Part shown: piece by piece, positions 54,723-63,272 of the stretch | How the letters are laid out: each line of letters begins with the position of its first letter | Position numbering within the stretch: the stretch's first letter is position 1 | NCBI RefSeq assembly: GCF_000759445.1 | Contig: NZ_JRMB01000002.1 | Location: 620,001-684,000 of the forward strand | DNA length: 64,000 nt | Direction of reading: 5' to 3' | Source of the DNA: Pseudomonas lutea | GTDB lineage: Bacteria > Pseudomonadota > Gammaproteobacteria > Pseudomonadales > Pseudomonadaceae | The notes under the pieces: model-generated | Told to the model about the DNA's origin: nothing | The model's database searches: none | Seen by the model: only the letters and a program-made list of their open reading frames with translations | Made by a program: the position numbers and the translations under genes

Positions 54723-55807
54723 TTGTCACCCTCCCCGACTACAGCCTTCAGCGCCAGTTTCAGCAGTTGGTTGTGGTCATAGCTGCCGTCGCGATCGTCG
54801 GCGTATCGAACGATCACCAGCCCCGCACTCGGGATGACGTAGAGCGCCTGCCCCCAATGCCCAAGCGCGGCAAAGGTGTCTGCCGGCGCATCGGGCCACG
54901 GTCCTGCTTTGCCGTCCGCCGTGGTGTTCAGCCACCAGTGTCCGCCCGGTGCTTCGTCCGTCGGGGTCAGGGATTTGAACGGCTTGAGATTGAAATCAAC
55001 CCAGGCTTGGGGCAGCAGCTGACGGTCTTGCCAGCGGCCGCGTCGTTGCATCAGTAGACCGATGCGTGCCAGGTCACGCGCCGTCATGTAGGCGTAGGAA
55101 GAACCAACGAACGTGCCTGTGGCGTCACGCTCCCACGTCGCGCTGGTGATTCCGAGCGGTTCGAAGAGTGCGGTCCACGGGTAATCGGCGTATGCGGTTT
55201 CCCCGACCATGGTTTTCAGCGCGGCCGCGAGGACGGTGCTGTCGCCGCTGGAGTAACGGTAGGAAGTGCCCGGCGCACTGGCGACGCCGTGCTCGGCGGT
55301 GTACCGCGCCATGTCACCGCGTCCGCGGGTGTAGAGCATCGACACCACGGATGAGTTGAGTGGCGCGTACTCATAATCTTCCTGCCAGTCCAGCCCGGAA
55401 GCCCAGTGCAAAAGGTCCTGGAGCTTGATGTCGGGATGAACATTGAACGGCGGATAAAACGTCGCCACCGGGTCTTCAAGCTTGAAACGGCCTTCGCCAA
55501 AGGCAACCCCGAGCACGCTCGCCAGAATGCTTTTGCTGATCGACCAGGTCAGGTGCGGGGTGTCTGCCTGGGTCACGCCGCCATAGCGTTCATACACCAC
55601 TTCGCCGTTGTGAATGATCAGCAGCGCGTCCGTGCGCACGCCTTTGCGGGTGGCTTCGTCGCGGGCCGGGAAGGCGTAGCTCTCAAGGGCGGAAACGGCT
55701 TCATTTCGAGTAGTCGGTCGCTCGGACCACTGCGCGGAAGGCCAGGTTTCGGCGGCGGCAGAACAGCTGATGATCAACAGCGCGAGGGTAAACATCAGGC
55801 GGGTCAT
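54719..55807 (-). CDS. Exported serine hydrolase, beta-lactamase class C-like
   Basis: A 362-residue protein with a signal peptide (TLALLIISCSAAAET). The nucleophile motif is SISK in LTWSISKSILASVLG. YSSGDS takes the place of YxN, and GHWG near the C-terminus that of KTG. Such proteins are esterases, DD-peptidases or 6-aminohexanoate-type hydrolases more often than true beta-lactamases. The upstream region is shared with olsB and holds 11-bp direct repeats. First gene of a two-gene operon. Confidence 0.85.
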   Translation of the reverse strand: MTRLMFTLALLIISCSAAAETWPSAQWSERPTTRNEAVSALESYAFPARDEATRKGVRTDALLIIHNGEVVYERYGGVTQADTPHLTWSISKSILASVLGVAFGEGRFKLEDPVATFYPPFNVHPDIKLQDLLHWASGLDWQEDYEYAPLNSSVVSMLYTRGRGDMARYTAEHGVASAPGTSYRYSSGDSTVLAAALKTMVGETAYADYPWTALFEPLGITSATWERDATGTFVGSSYAYMTARDLARIGLLMQRRGRWQDRQLLPQAWVDFNLKPFKSLTPTDEAPGGHWWLNTTADGKAGPWPDAPADTFAALGHWGQALYVIPSAGLVIVRYADDRDGSYDHNQLLKLALKAVVGEGDK

Positions 55808-55862
55808 GGAAGGCTCTCGGGCGCGGATGCAAGCAAACGTAACAGGGAATAATGACAGCGCC

Positions 55863-55916
55863 TTGAACGAAAACTGAACGCCAACTGAACGCAAACCCCT
55901 GTCACGCAACCATCAC
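55863..55916 (+). promoter_or_regulatory. Direct 11-bp repeats and Pho-box-like site before olsBA
   Basis: TTGAACG, CTGAACG and CTGAACG begin at 55863, 55874 and 55885, each followed by four A/C bases, so they repeat with an exact 11-bp period. CTGTCAC-GCAA-CCATCAC follows at 55899-55916, close to the PhoB consensus of two CTGTCAY heptamers 11 bp apart. Eleven-bp direct repeats are typical of OmpR/PhoB-family regulators. The site lies in the divergent region between the serine hydrolase and olsB. Confidence 0.55.
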
Positions 55917-56024
55917 CAAAGCTTAATGGTCGTGACACGGCCCCTCCCTAGCCTGAATCCGTACAGCAATGCTCGAACAATCAGTCGACCAGCCTGGACG
56001 AAGGCTGGATTACGGAGACGCCGC

Positions 56025-56780
56025 ATGACTCAGATCGCCAGCATTCGAGACACCCGAACCGAACGTCGCCTGCAGGCTGAGCGCCTGATCGGTGGGAAGG
56101 CCCTGCAGGAAGCACAGGCGTTGCGCTTCAGTGTGTTCAGCGGCGAGTTCAACGCCAGGCTCAAGGGTGCCGAACTGGGCCTGGACATGGATGATTACGA
56201 CGTCCACTGCATGCACATCGGCGTGCGTGACCTGAGCAGCGGCCGCCTGGTCGCCACCACCCGCTTGCTGGACCACAAGGCGGCCAATACGCTGGGCCGC
56301 TTCTACAGCGAAGAAGAATTCAGCCTGCATGGCCTCGGCCATTTGCAGGGTCCGATCCTCGAACTCGGCCGGACCTGCGTTGACCCGGCCTACCGCAACG
56401 GCGGCACCATCGCCGTGTTGTGGAGCGAGCTGGCGGAAATCCTCAACGAAGGCGGCTACAGCTACCTGATGGGCTGCGCGAGCATCCCGATGCAGGACGG
56501 CGGCGTGCAGGCCCACGCGATCATGCAACGCCTGCGCGAACGCTATCTGTGCACTGAACACCTGCGCGCCGAGCCTAAGAATCCGCTGCCGAAGATGGAC
56601 CTGCCCAACAACGTGATCTGTGAAATGCCGCCCCTGCTCAAGGCCTACATGCGCCTGGGCGCGAAGATCTGCGGCGAACCGTGCTGGGACGAAGACTTTC
56701 AGGTTGCCGACGTGTTCATTCTGCTCAAGCGCGACGAGTTGTGCCCGCGCTACGCCCGCCATTTCAAGGCAGCGGTTTAA
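56025..56780 (+). CDS. olsB: L-ornithine N-alpha-acyltransferase
   Basis: A 251-residue GNAT-type enzyme that transfers a 3-hydroxyacyl chain from ACP to ornithine, giving lyso-ornithine lipid. Family segments include [47 protein letters not shown] and [20 protein letters not shown] 56025 follows CGGAGACG. It is coupled to olsA and preceded by Pho-like repeats. Ornithine lipids replace phospholipids when phosphate is scarce. Confidence 0.93.
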   Translation: MTQIASIRDTRTERRLQAERLIGGKALQEAQALRFSVFSGEFNARLKGAELGLDMDDYDVHCMHIGVRDLSSGRLVATTRLLDHKAANTLGRFYSEEEFSLHGLGHLQGPILELGRTCVDPAYRNGGTIAVLWSELAEILNEGGYSYLMGCASIPMQDGGVQAHAIMQRLRERYLCTEHLRAEPKNPLPKMDLPNNVICEMPPLLKAYMRLGAKICGEPCWDEDFQVADVFILLKRDELCPRYARHFKAAV

Positions 56781-57571
56781 TGAGCAGGTTGCGCAGCCAT
56801 GCGCGTGTGGCCCGGGTGCTCTGGGTGATCGGCCTGGGTCTGGCCATCGCCGGCACGTTTACGTTGATGGAGCGCTTGCGCATCGGCAACTCAATGGTGC
56901 GTCGGCAGCGCTGGACTGCCTGGTTCATGAGGCGCCTGAGTGCGGCGCTGCCGTTCCGGGTGAAGGTGAGCGGCACCCTGCCGCGCGAGCCCATGCTGTG
57001 GGTGAGCAATCATGTGTCCTGGACGGACATTCCACTGCTGGGGATGCTGGCACCGCTGTCGTTCCTGTCCAAAGCCGAGGTGCGCACCTGGCCGGTGGCT
57101 GGCTGGCTGGCCCTGAAGGCCGGCACCCTGTTCATTCGCAGGGGTTCGGGCGACAGCAAGCTGATTCAGAAGCAAATGGGTCAGCATCTCGTCGCCAGGC
57201 ATTCGCTGGTGATCTTCCCGGAAGGCACGACCACTGATGGCCGCAGCCTGCGCACCTTTCATGGCCGGTTACTCTCGAGCGCGATTGAAACCGGTGTGGC
57301 GCTGCAACCCGTGGCCATCCAGTACCTGCGCGACGGCCGCCCGGACCCCATTGCGCCCTTCATCGGCGACGACGATCTGCTGTCGCACTTGCGGCGGCTG
57401 TTCGCCAATGACGTGAGTGAAGTGCATATCCAGCTGCTATCGCCCATCGCGTCTCGCGGCAAGGAACGTGCAGCGCTGGCGTTTGAAGCACAGGACGCAG
57501 TGAAGGTCGCGCTGTTTGGTGAAGCGGCTCAGCCTGCCATGCCGCTGCGCTCTGCCGCCAAAGCGGCTTGA
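56780..57571 (+). CDS. olsA: Lyso-ornithine lipid O-acyltransferase
   Basis: A 263-residue PlsC-family membrane acyltransferase that adds the second acyl chain to lyso-ornithine lipid. The catalytic HX4D motif is NHVSWTDIP and the glycerol-phosphate-like site is FPEGTTTDGRSL. One N-terminal transmembrane segment. The ATG overlaps the olsB stop by one base. The 3' end overlaps acpH tail-to-tail by 43 bp. Confidence 0.92.
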   Translation: MSRLRSHARVARVLWVIGLGLAIAGTFTLMERLRIGNSMVRRQRWTAWFMRRLSAALPFRVKVSGTLPREPMLWVSNHVSWTDIPLLGMLAPLSFLSKAEVRTWPVAGWLALKAGTLFIRRGSGDSKLIQKQMGQHLVARHSLVIFPEGTTTDGRSLRTFHGRLLSSAIETGVALQPVAIQYLRDGRPDPIAPFIGDDDLLSHLRRLFANDVSEVHIQLLSPIASRGKERAALAFEAQDAVKVALFGEAAQPAMPLRSAAKAA

Positions 57572-58128
57572 GCAAACGCGCGGACTTCAGGATAAAACGC
57601 GCTGAAGTCATCGCTTAGCGGTTGATACAACGCTTGCAGCTCTTCGTAGACGCCGGCCAGCCCTTCGGGGCGTGAAAGGCGTCGCGATATCCCCGCGAGG
57701 GCCGCGCCCACCACCGAAAAATCACGGTACGAACCGAGCCAGTCCTGGGCAGCCATGCGCGGTGCAACCAACGCCAGCCGCTCCGGCAGTACAGGTTCGT
57801 CAGCCAGCACGCGGTAAACCCTGGCCGTGAAGTCATCCAGCGGCTCATCGGAGTACCGATGCCAATCCCGCGCCAGGCAGTGATCGAAAAATACGTCCAG
57901 TGCAATGCCGGCATAGCGTCGGCGCGCTTCGGGAAATCTTCCCAGCGCCTGCTTGATCAGCGGATGCGAATCGGTGAACGCATCGATACGCCGGTGCAGC
58001 CGGATCCCCTGTTCGATATCGATGGGAAAACGACCGGGCAGCAGCCCCTTGACGAAGTCGCCGTACAAGCTGCCCAGCAATTGCGCTGGCGCCGGGCCGC
58101 CGAGGTGCAGGTGTGCGAGGTAATTCAT
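57529..58128 (-). CDS. acpH: Acyl carrier protein phosphodiesterase
   Basis: A 199-residue metal-dependent enzyme that removes 4'-phosphopantetheine from ACP. The N-terminus MNYLAHLHLGGPAPAQLLGSLYGDFVKG, the His/Asp residues in IRLHRRIDAFTDSHP and the DVFFDHCLARDW motif are diagnostic. ATG 58128 is chosen on family length (about 195). Its last 43 bp overlap olsA on the other strand. Confidence 0.9.
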   Translation of the reverse strand: MNYLAHLHLGGPAPAQLLGSLYGDFVKGLLPGRFPIDIEQGIRLHRRIDAFTDSHPLIKQALGRFPEARRRYAGIALDVFFDHCLARDWHRYSDEPLDDFTARVYRVLADEPVLPERLALVAPRMAAQDWLGSYRDFSVVGAALAGISRRLSRPEGLAGVYEELQALYQPLSDDFSAFYPEVRAFAQAALAAERSGMAG

Positions 58129-58350
58129 GGGGCCTTGCCTTATTGCCGTCTGACGTGAAACACCGCCGGCCTTGAATTCGTGGAGCGAAGTGGTTCGTGA
58201 AGCCTCCGTACATTCGCCATATTCAGCGCGGCTGTAAAGTGACTTTGCGCACACCCGACCGCCCGCGCGGTCACCTTTCGGAGCGATCAACCTCCCATTC
58301 ATTAGCCCGATATAACCATCTGCGAGCGGCTAAGCACGACTTCATATTTG

Positions 58351-58372
58351 TATATCGCGATTTATAGATATA
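58351..58372 (+). promoter_or_regulatory. AT-rich inverted repeat before pyeR, possible ArsR-family operator
   Basis: TATATC (58351-58356) and GATATA (58367-58372) are perfect arms 10 bp apart in an unusually AT-rich patch 45 bp before the pyeR start. TATAGA and TATAAA inside it could serve as -10. ArsR-family dimers bind AT-rich imperfect palindromes over their own promoters, so autorepression is likely. Confidence 0.5.
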
Positions 58373-58416
58373 AAGTTCGCTCTTTCGCGATACAGCGCTA
58401 CTGCCCTGAGAACGAC

Positions 58417-58719
58417 ATGCCAATCGACATCGACGAAATCATCAAAGCCCTCGCGCACCCGGTGCGGCGTCAAATCCTGGACTGGTTGAAAGATCCCGCG
58501 GCGACCTTCCCCGACCAGCATCACACGGTCGACGGCGGCGTCTGTGCCGGGCAGATCGACCAGCGCGCCGGACTGTCGCAATCAACGATTTCAGCGCACC
58601 TGGCGACCCTGCAGCGCGCCGGGCTGATCACCAGCCAGAAGCATGGCCAGTGGCATTTCTTCAAACGCAACGACGCCGTCATTCAGGCCTTCTTGCAACA
58701 ACTGGCCGAGCGGCTCTGA
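58417..58719 (+). CDS. pyeR: ArsR-family regulator PyeR
   Basis: A 100-residue winged-helix regulator: ALAHPVRRQILDWLKDP, then GQIDQRAGLSQSTISAHLATLQRAGLITSQKHGQWHFFKR. There is no Cys metal site of the ArsR/CadC type apart from one Cys in GGVCAGQI. In P. aeruginosa PyeR represses its own operon with the MFS PyeM and xenobiotic reductase XenB; the same order follows here. ATG 58417 is chosen because the upstream frame runs through the operator-like repeat. Confidence 0.88.
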   Translation: MPIDIDEIIKALAHPVRRQILDWLKDPAATFPDQHHTVDGGVCAGQIDQRAGLSQSTISAHLATLQRAGLITSQKHGQWHFFKRNDAVIQAFLQQLAERL

Positions 58720-58751
58720 GCCATCGCCACCTACCGATTCAGGAGACGCAC

Positions 58752-59918
58752 GTGCCCCTTTCACTTCTCATTCTGGCCCTGAGCGCCTTTGCCATCGGGA
58801 CAACCGAGTTCGTCATCATGGGTTTGCTTCCGGACGTCGCTCGCGACCTGGGCGTGAGCATTCCCGGCGCAGGCTGGCTGGTCACCGGCTACGCCCTGGG
58901 CGTCGCCATTGGCGCACCCTTCATGGCCATGGCCACTTCAAGACTGCCGCGCAAGGCCGCACTGGTGACGCTGATGGGGATTTTCATCATCGGCAACCTG
59001 CTCTGCGCACTGGCGGCGGACTACAACATTCTGATGTTCGCCCGCGTCGTCACGGCGCTGTGTCACGGGGCATTCTTCGGCATCGGCTCGGTGGTGGCGG
59101 CGGGTCTGGTGCCGGCCAACCGTCGTGCTTCAGCGGTTGCATTGATGTTCACCGGCCTGACCCTGGCCAACGTGCTGGGCGTGCCACTGGGCACCGCGCT
59201 GGGCCAGCAAGCCGGCTGGCGCTCGACGTTCTTCGCGGTAACAGTGATCGGCATCATCGCTTTCATCGGGCTGATCCGCTTTCTGCCGAGCAAGCGGGAC
59301 GAAGAGAAGCTCGACATGCGCGCCGAACTCGCAGCACTTAAGGGCGTGGGAATCTGGTTGTCGTTGAGCATGACGGCGCTGTTCGCGGCGTCGGTGTTCG
59401 CCCTCTTCACCTACGTTGCGCCACTGCTGGGCGAGGTCACCGGGGTCTCGCCTCTGGGCGTGACCTGGACGCTGATGCTGATCGGTCTCGGCCTGACGCT
59501 GGGCAACATCATCGGCGGCAAACTCGCTGACCGGCGGCTTGCCGCGACGCTCATCGGCGTGTTCATTGCCATGGCCGTCATTTCCACGGTACTGAGCTGG
59601 ACCAGCACGGCGCTGATCCCTGCCGAAGTCACCCTGTTCCTCTGGGCCACCGCTGCGTTCGCTGCCGTCCCTGCCCTGCAGATCAACGTCGTGACCTTCG
59701 GCAAAGCTGCGCCCAATCTGGTGTCGACCCTGAACATCGGCGCCTTCAACGTGGGCAACGCGCTCGGCGCATGGGTCGGCGGCAGCGTCATTGCCCACGG
59801 CTTCGGCCTTACCACTGTCCCGCTGGCCGCCGGTGCGTTGGCCGTGCTGGCGCTGCTGGTGACCCTGATCAATTTTCGTCAGCGCAGCGATGCCGAGTTG
59901 GCGCCTGCGACGAGCTGA
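58752..59918 (+). CDS. pyeM: MFS transporter PyeM (DHA1-type)
   Basis: A 388-residue 12-helix transporter of the AraJ/YdhP-like group. N-terminal LLILALSAFAIGTTEFVIMGLLPDVARD and the helix pattern are typical of DHA1 exporters. The GTG start at 58752 has AGGAGACG upstream; the ATG at 58650 lies inside pyeR. It is 32 bp after pyeR and 62 bp before xenB, in one operon. Substrate unknown. Confidence 0.87.
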   Translation: MPLSLLILALSAFAIGTTEFVIMGLLPDVARDLGVSIPGAGWLVTGYALGVAIGAPFMAMATSRLPRKAALVTLMGIFIIGNLLCALAADYNILMFARVVTALCHGAFFGIGSVVAAGLVPANRRASAVALMFTGLTLANVLGVPLGTALGQQAGWRSTFFAVTVIGIIAFIGLIRFLPSKRDEEKLDMRAELAALKGVGIWLSLSMTALFAASVFALFTYVAPLLGEVTGVSPLGVTWTLMLIGLGLTLGNIIGGKLADRRLAATLIGVFIAMAVISTVLSWTSTALIPAEVTLFLWATAAFAAVPALQINVVTFGKAAPNLVSTLNIGAFNVGNALGAWVGGSVIAHGFGLTTVPLAAGALAVLALLVTLINFRQRSDAELAPATS

Positions 59919-59980
59919 TGCACCCGATATTTGCAACTGCGGATCCACCCATTACCGATTCCACTGAGGACTTTATTCCG

Positions 59981-61030
59981 ATGACCACGATTTTTGACCC
60001 CATCAAAATGGGCGACCTGGAATTGCCCAACCGCATCATCATGGCGCCGCTGACCCGCTGCCGCGCCGACGAAGGCCGAGTGCCCAACGCGATGATGGCC
60101 GAGTATTACGTCCAGCGCGCCTCGGCAGGCCTGATCATCAGCGAAGCCACGTCGGTGACGCCGATGGGCGTTGGCTACCCGGACACCCCGGGCATCTGGT
60201 CCAATGATCAAGTGCGCGGCTGGTCGAACGTCACCAAAGCGGTACACGCCGCCGGTGGCAAAATCGTCCTGCAACTGTGGCACGTCGGCCGTGTTTCTCA
60301 TCCGAGCTACTTGAACGGCGAAACGCCGGTGGCCCCGAGCGCCATTCAGCCAAAAGGCCATGTGAGCCTGGTGCGCCCGCTGTCTGATTACGTGACACCG
60401 CGTGCACTGGAGTTGGCCGAGATCGAGGAAGTCGTCGACGCTTATCGCATCGGTGCCGAGAACGCCAAAGCCGCCGGTTTTGACGGCGTGGAGATCCATG
60501 GCGCCAACGGTTATCTGCTCGACCAGTTCCTGCAAAGCAGCACCAATACCCGTACGGACGCCTATGGCGGTTCGTTGGAAAACCGCGCTCGTCTGCTGCT
60601 GGAAGTGACCGACGCTGCGATTGAGGTCTGGGGCGCCGGCCGCGTTGGCGTGCACCTGGCACCGCGTGCCGATTCCCACGACATGGGCGACGCCAACCTG
60701 GCCGAAACTTTCACTTACGTGGCCAGTGAACTGGGCAAGCGCGGCATCGCGTTCATCTGCGCCCGCGAACGTGAACTCGACGACAGCCTGGGCCCACGCC
60801 TGAAAGAAGCGTTCGGCGGCGTGTTCATCGCTAACGAGAAATTCACCAAAGCCAGCGCCAACGAATGGCTCGCCAGCGGCAAGGCCGACGCCGTTGCATT
60901 CGGCGTGCCTTTCATTGCCAACCCGGACTTGCCTGCGCGCCTTGCCAAAGACGCACCGCTCAACGAACCTCATCCCGAAACCTTCTACGGCAAGGGCGCC
61001 GAAGGGTATCTGGATTATCCGACGCTGTAA
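59981..61030 (+). CDS. xenB: Xenobiotic reductase B, Old Yellow Enzyme family
   Basis: A 349-residue FMN-dependent ene-reductase, the same length as P. fluorescens XenB, which reduces nitroglycerin and activated alkenes. Motifs: IIMAPLTRCRADEGRVP near the N-terminus, LQLWHVGRVSHPSY, the substrate-binding VEIHGANGYLLDQFLQSSTN and GVPFIANPDLPARL. GAGGA lies 12 nt before the ATG. Third gene of pyeR-pyeM-xenB, so probably induced by electrophiles through PyeR. Confidence 0.93.
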   Translation: MTTIFDPIKMGDLELPNRIIMAPLTRCRADEGRVPNAMMAEYYVQRASAGLIISEATSVTPMGVGYPDTPGIWSNDQVRGWSNVTKAVHAAGGKIVLQLWHVGRVSHPSYLNGETPVAPSAIQPKGHVSLVRPLSDYVTPRALELAEIEEVVDAYRIGAENAKAAGFDGVEIHGANGYLLDQFLQSSTNTRTDAYGGSLENRARLLLEVTDAAIEVWGAGRVGVHLAPRADSHDMGDANLAETFTYVASELGKRGIAFICARERELDDSLGPRLKEAFGGVFIANEKFTKASANEWLASGKADAVAFGVPFIANPDLPARLAKDAPLNEPHPETFYGKGAEGYLDYPTL

Positions 61031-61268
61031 GTAGAGAGGACGCGAAGCGTCGAGGGCTGCGTTCCCACGTAGAGCGTGGGAACGATCGATACGATCGATC
61101 GTCTGACCGCAAGATTGAAGGTGGCCAGACCGGCCCCTTCCCGGCTAAAGCCGGTCCCACTAATAAGCATCTCTTCCAGCCAGTGGGACGGCGGCCACCG
61201 CTGTAGCACTGGCTTCAGCCGGGAAGCTTTGATTGGGATATACACGTCGTCAGCAGGCGATAGACGTG
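61031..61268. repeat. REP-like element cluster after xenB
   Basis: GTTCCCACG (61061-61069) and CGTGGGAAC (61075-61083) form a perfect hairpin, preceded by GACGC-GAA-GCGTC (61039-61051). CCCGGCTAAAGCCGGTCCCA plus C (61140-61160) is the exact complement of the elements at 9363 and 9521, and GGCTTCAGCCGGGAAGC follows near 61214. No coding sequence. Confidence 0.85.
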
Positions 61269-62123
61269 CTACTGCCCCCGGGCATTAATCTGCTGCGACA
61301 ACGTCTGAATCTGACTCTGCAACGTATTGATCGTCCGCGTCATCTGCCCACGAAACGCGTCGAACTCAGCGAGACTCGCACCGGAACTCGCTGCTGCCGG
61401 ACGGTTATCCAGCTGGCTTTTCAACACCACCACATCCTGCTCGAGCTGCTCGATCGCCGCACTACCGTTGGCTTTTTTGAGGGTCGCCACGTCCGCGCTC
61501 AACGATTTCACCTGAGCATCCAGACGCTCCTGCTCCGCTTGCGCAGACTTGCCATCCGGCACCGCAGCTTTCAGCGCGGCCAACTCGGTCGTCAGGGCCT
61601 TCAACTGATCCTGCAGTTGCTGATTGATCGCTTGCTGCTGAACACTCTGGCTGCTGATCTGCTCAAGCCGCTTGTCCAGCCCGCCCTGCAGACCGGCAAC
61701 ACCTTGCTGCTGCTTGCTCTGATCGGCCAACTGATCCTGCAAATCCTTGATCTGCGCCTTGAGCGCTTCACTGCTGCTGGCCATGGATTCGGTCGCCACC
61801 ACCTTGCCGGAGATATCCTGCAAGCGCCCCGCGGCCTCCTCACTGATCCGCGCGAAACTTTCCTGCGTCGCCACCAGTTGCTGCTCCATCAATGAAACCT
61901 GCTGGAAGCTCCACCAGCCCAGGCCGCAGAACGCGATAAACAGCACCGCGATCAGCGCCCACAGCGCACCGGTCCCCGGCGCTTTTACTTTGACCACCGG
62001 CGTATCACGCGAATAAACCGTGGTGCGCTCGCGCGCGCCCGGCGGTGGCAGGAAGTCATCGTCGTCATCTTTGGCGCTGAGGCTGGGGACGTTATCGACG
62101 TCGTCATACGGATCTTTGCGCAT
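61269..62123 (-). CDS. Membrane-anchored coiled-coil protein
   Basis: A 284-residue protein of unknown function. The acidic cytoplasmic N-terminus (AKDDDDDFLPPPG) leads to one transmembrane helix (GALWALIAVLFIAFCGLGWWSF). A long periplasmic coiled coil rich in Gln/Ala/Leu fills the rest (LKAQIKDLQDQLADQSKQQQ and similar heptads). The layout resembles P. aeruginosa PA4360, sometimes labelled a chromosome-segregation ATPase, but no ATPase motif is present here. AAAGG precedes the ATG. Sixty-seven bp downstream of the epimerase on the same strand. Confidence 0.8.
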   Translation of the reverse strand: MRKDPYDDVDNVPSLSAKDDDDDFLPPPGARERTTVYSRDTPVVKVKAPGTGALWALIAVLFIAFCGLGWWSFQQVSLMEQQLVATQESFARISEEAAGRLQDISGKVVATESMASSSEALKAQIKDLQDQLADQSKQQQGVAGLQGGLDKRLEQISSQSVQQQAINQQLQDQLKALTTELAALKAAVPDGKSAQAEQERLDAQVKSLSADVATLKKANGSAAIEQLEQDVVVLKSQLDNRPAAASSGASLAEFDAFRGQMTRTINTLQSQIQTLSQQINARGQ

Positions 62124-62190
62124 GCGTTTACCTTTGAAAAAACCGCTGAATCTGGATGGCTCGCAGTATAACCACGGATGTTGACGGCTT

Positions 62191-63189
62191 TTACACCGGC
62201 CCGCCGTGCCGGGCTTTCCACCAGCCGCAGAACTCGTCGAGGGCTGTCCACACGCTGACTTCAGGCTGGTAATCCAGATAATGCCTGGCGCGGCTGATAT
62301 CAAGCGTGAAATCCCGGTTCATCACCTGCACACCTAACCGCGACAGCGTGGGTTCAGGTTGTCCCGGCCAGGCGAAACATGCCGCCTCGTTCATGGCGGC
62401 TGCGCTGTAGGCCAGCGCGTAGGACCGATAGCGCGTGACCGGCGGCAGCTGCAGTTGGCGCATGGCGTAATTGACCACGTCCCAGAGCGGCACCGGTGCG
62501 CCATTGCTGATGTTATAGGCTTTCCCCAACGCCGAACCCGCCGCCAGCAGGCTGCTGAGCAATGCTTCATTGAGGTTCTGGATGCTGGTGAAATCGACCT
62601 TGTTCAGGCCGTTGCCGATGATCGACAGGCGTTTTTTGCGCTGCATCTCCAGCAGCCTCGGGAAGATGCTGGTATCGCCGGCGCCTGTGACGAAGCGCGG
62701 ACGCAGCGCGATCACCTCCAGGCCAAATTCTTCGGCGCCAAACACTTTCTGCTCGGCCAGGTATTTGGTCGCGGCGTAGTGATTGCCGAAGCGCTTGGGC
62801 ACCTGTTCCTCACGGATACCGAGGTGCGACTGGCCATCGAAATAGATCGACGGCGACGACAAATGCACGAGCCGCCGAACCCGCTGTTTCAGGCACGCTT
62901 CGACGACGTTCTCAGTGACTTGAACATTGCCCTGATGAAAATCCTGACGCCGTCCCCATGTGCCTTCCGCACCGGCGCAATGCACCACGGCCTCGACGTC
63001 GTCGCACAGCGCCTGAACCAGCTCTGGGTCGCAAAGATCACCCTGTATGAACTCGGCGCCGAGCCTGACCAGGTGCTCGACACCCTCCGCACGGCGGCCG
63101 CTGACCCGGACGCTCAAGCCCTGCTCCAGGGCAAAACGCGCGAAGCGTCCGCCGATGAAGCCGCCTGCGCCGGTGATCAGAATTTTCAT
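62191..63189 (-). CDS. NAD-dependent epimerase/dehydratase (extended SDR)
   Basis: A 332-residue oxidoreductase with the nucleotide-binding motif TGAGGFIGGRF at the N-terminus and the catalytic YAATK (YxxxK). The region LRPRFVTGAGDTSIFPRLL resembles 3-beta-hydroxysteroid dehydrogenase-like members. Substrate unknown; sugar-nucleotide or sterol-like. Precedes the coiled-coil gene on the same strand and probably shares its transcript. Confidence 0.88.
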   Translation of the reverse strand: MKILITGAGGFIGGRFARFALEQGLSVRVSGRRAEGVEHLVRLGAEFIQGDLCDPELVQALCDDVEAVVHCAGAEGTWGRRQDFHQGNVQVTENVVEACLKQRVRRLVHLSSPSIYFDGQSHLGIREEQVPKRFGNHYAATKYLAEQKVFGAEEFGLEVIALRPRFVTGAGDTSIFPRLLEMQRKKRLSIIGNGLNKVDFTSIQNLNEALLSSLLAAGSALGKAYNISNGAPVPLWDVVNYAMRQLQLPPVTRYRSYALAYSAAAMNEAACFAWPGQPEPTLSRLGVQVMNRDFTLDISRARHYLDYQPEVSVWTALDEFCGWWKARHGGPV

Positions 63190-63272
63190 TGCGTGCTCCG
63201 TTTGATGTCTTTTGCATAAAGTTGCGATTCAAATCGTGCGAATGTGCCCGAAGGCGCATCGCCTACTGACGC

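Noticed and set aside
54719..55807. Class C beta-lactamase (AmpC)
   Set aside because: The YxN motif is YSS and the KTG position is HWG, and there is no ampR neighbour; a general serine hydrolase/esterase call is safer.
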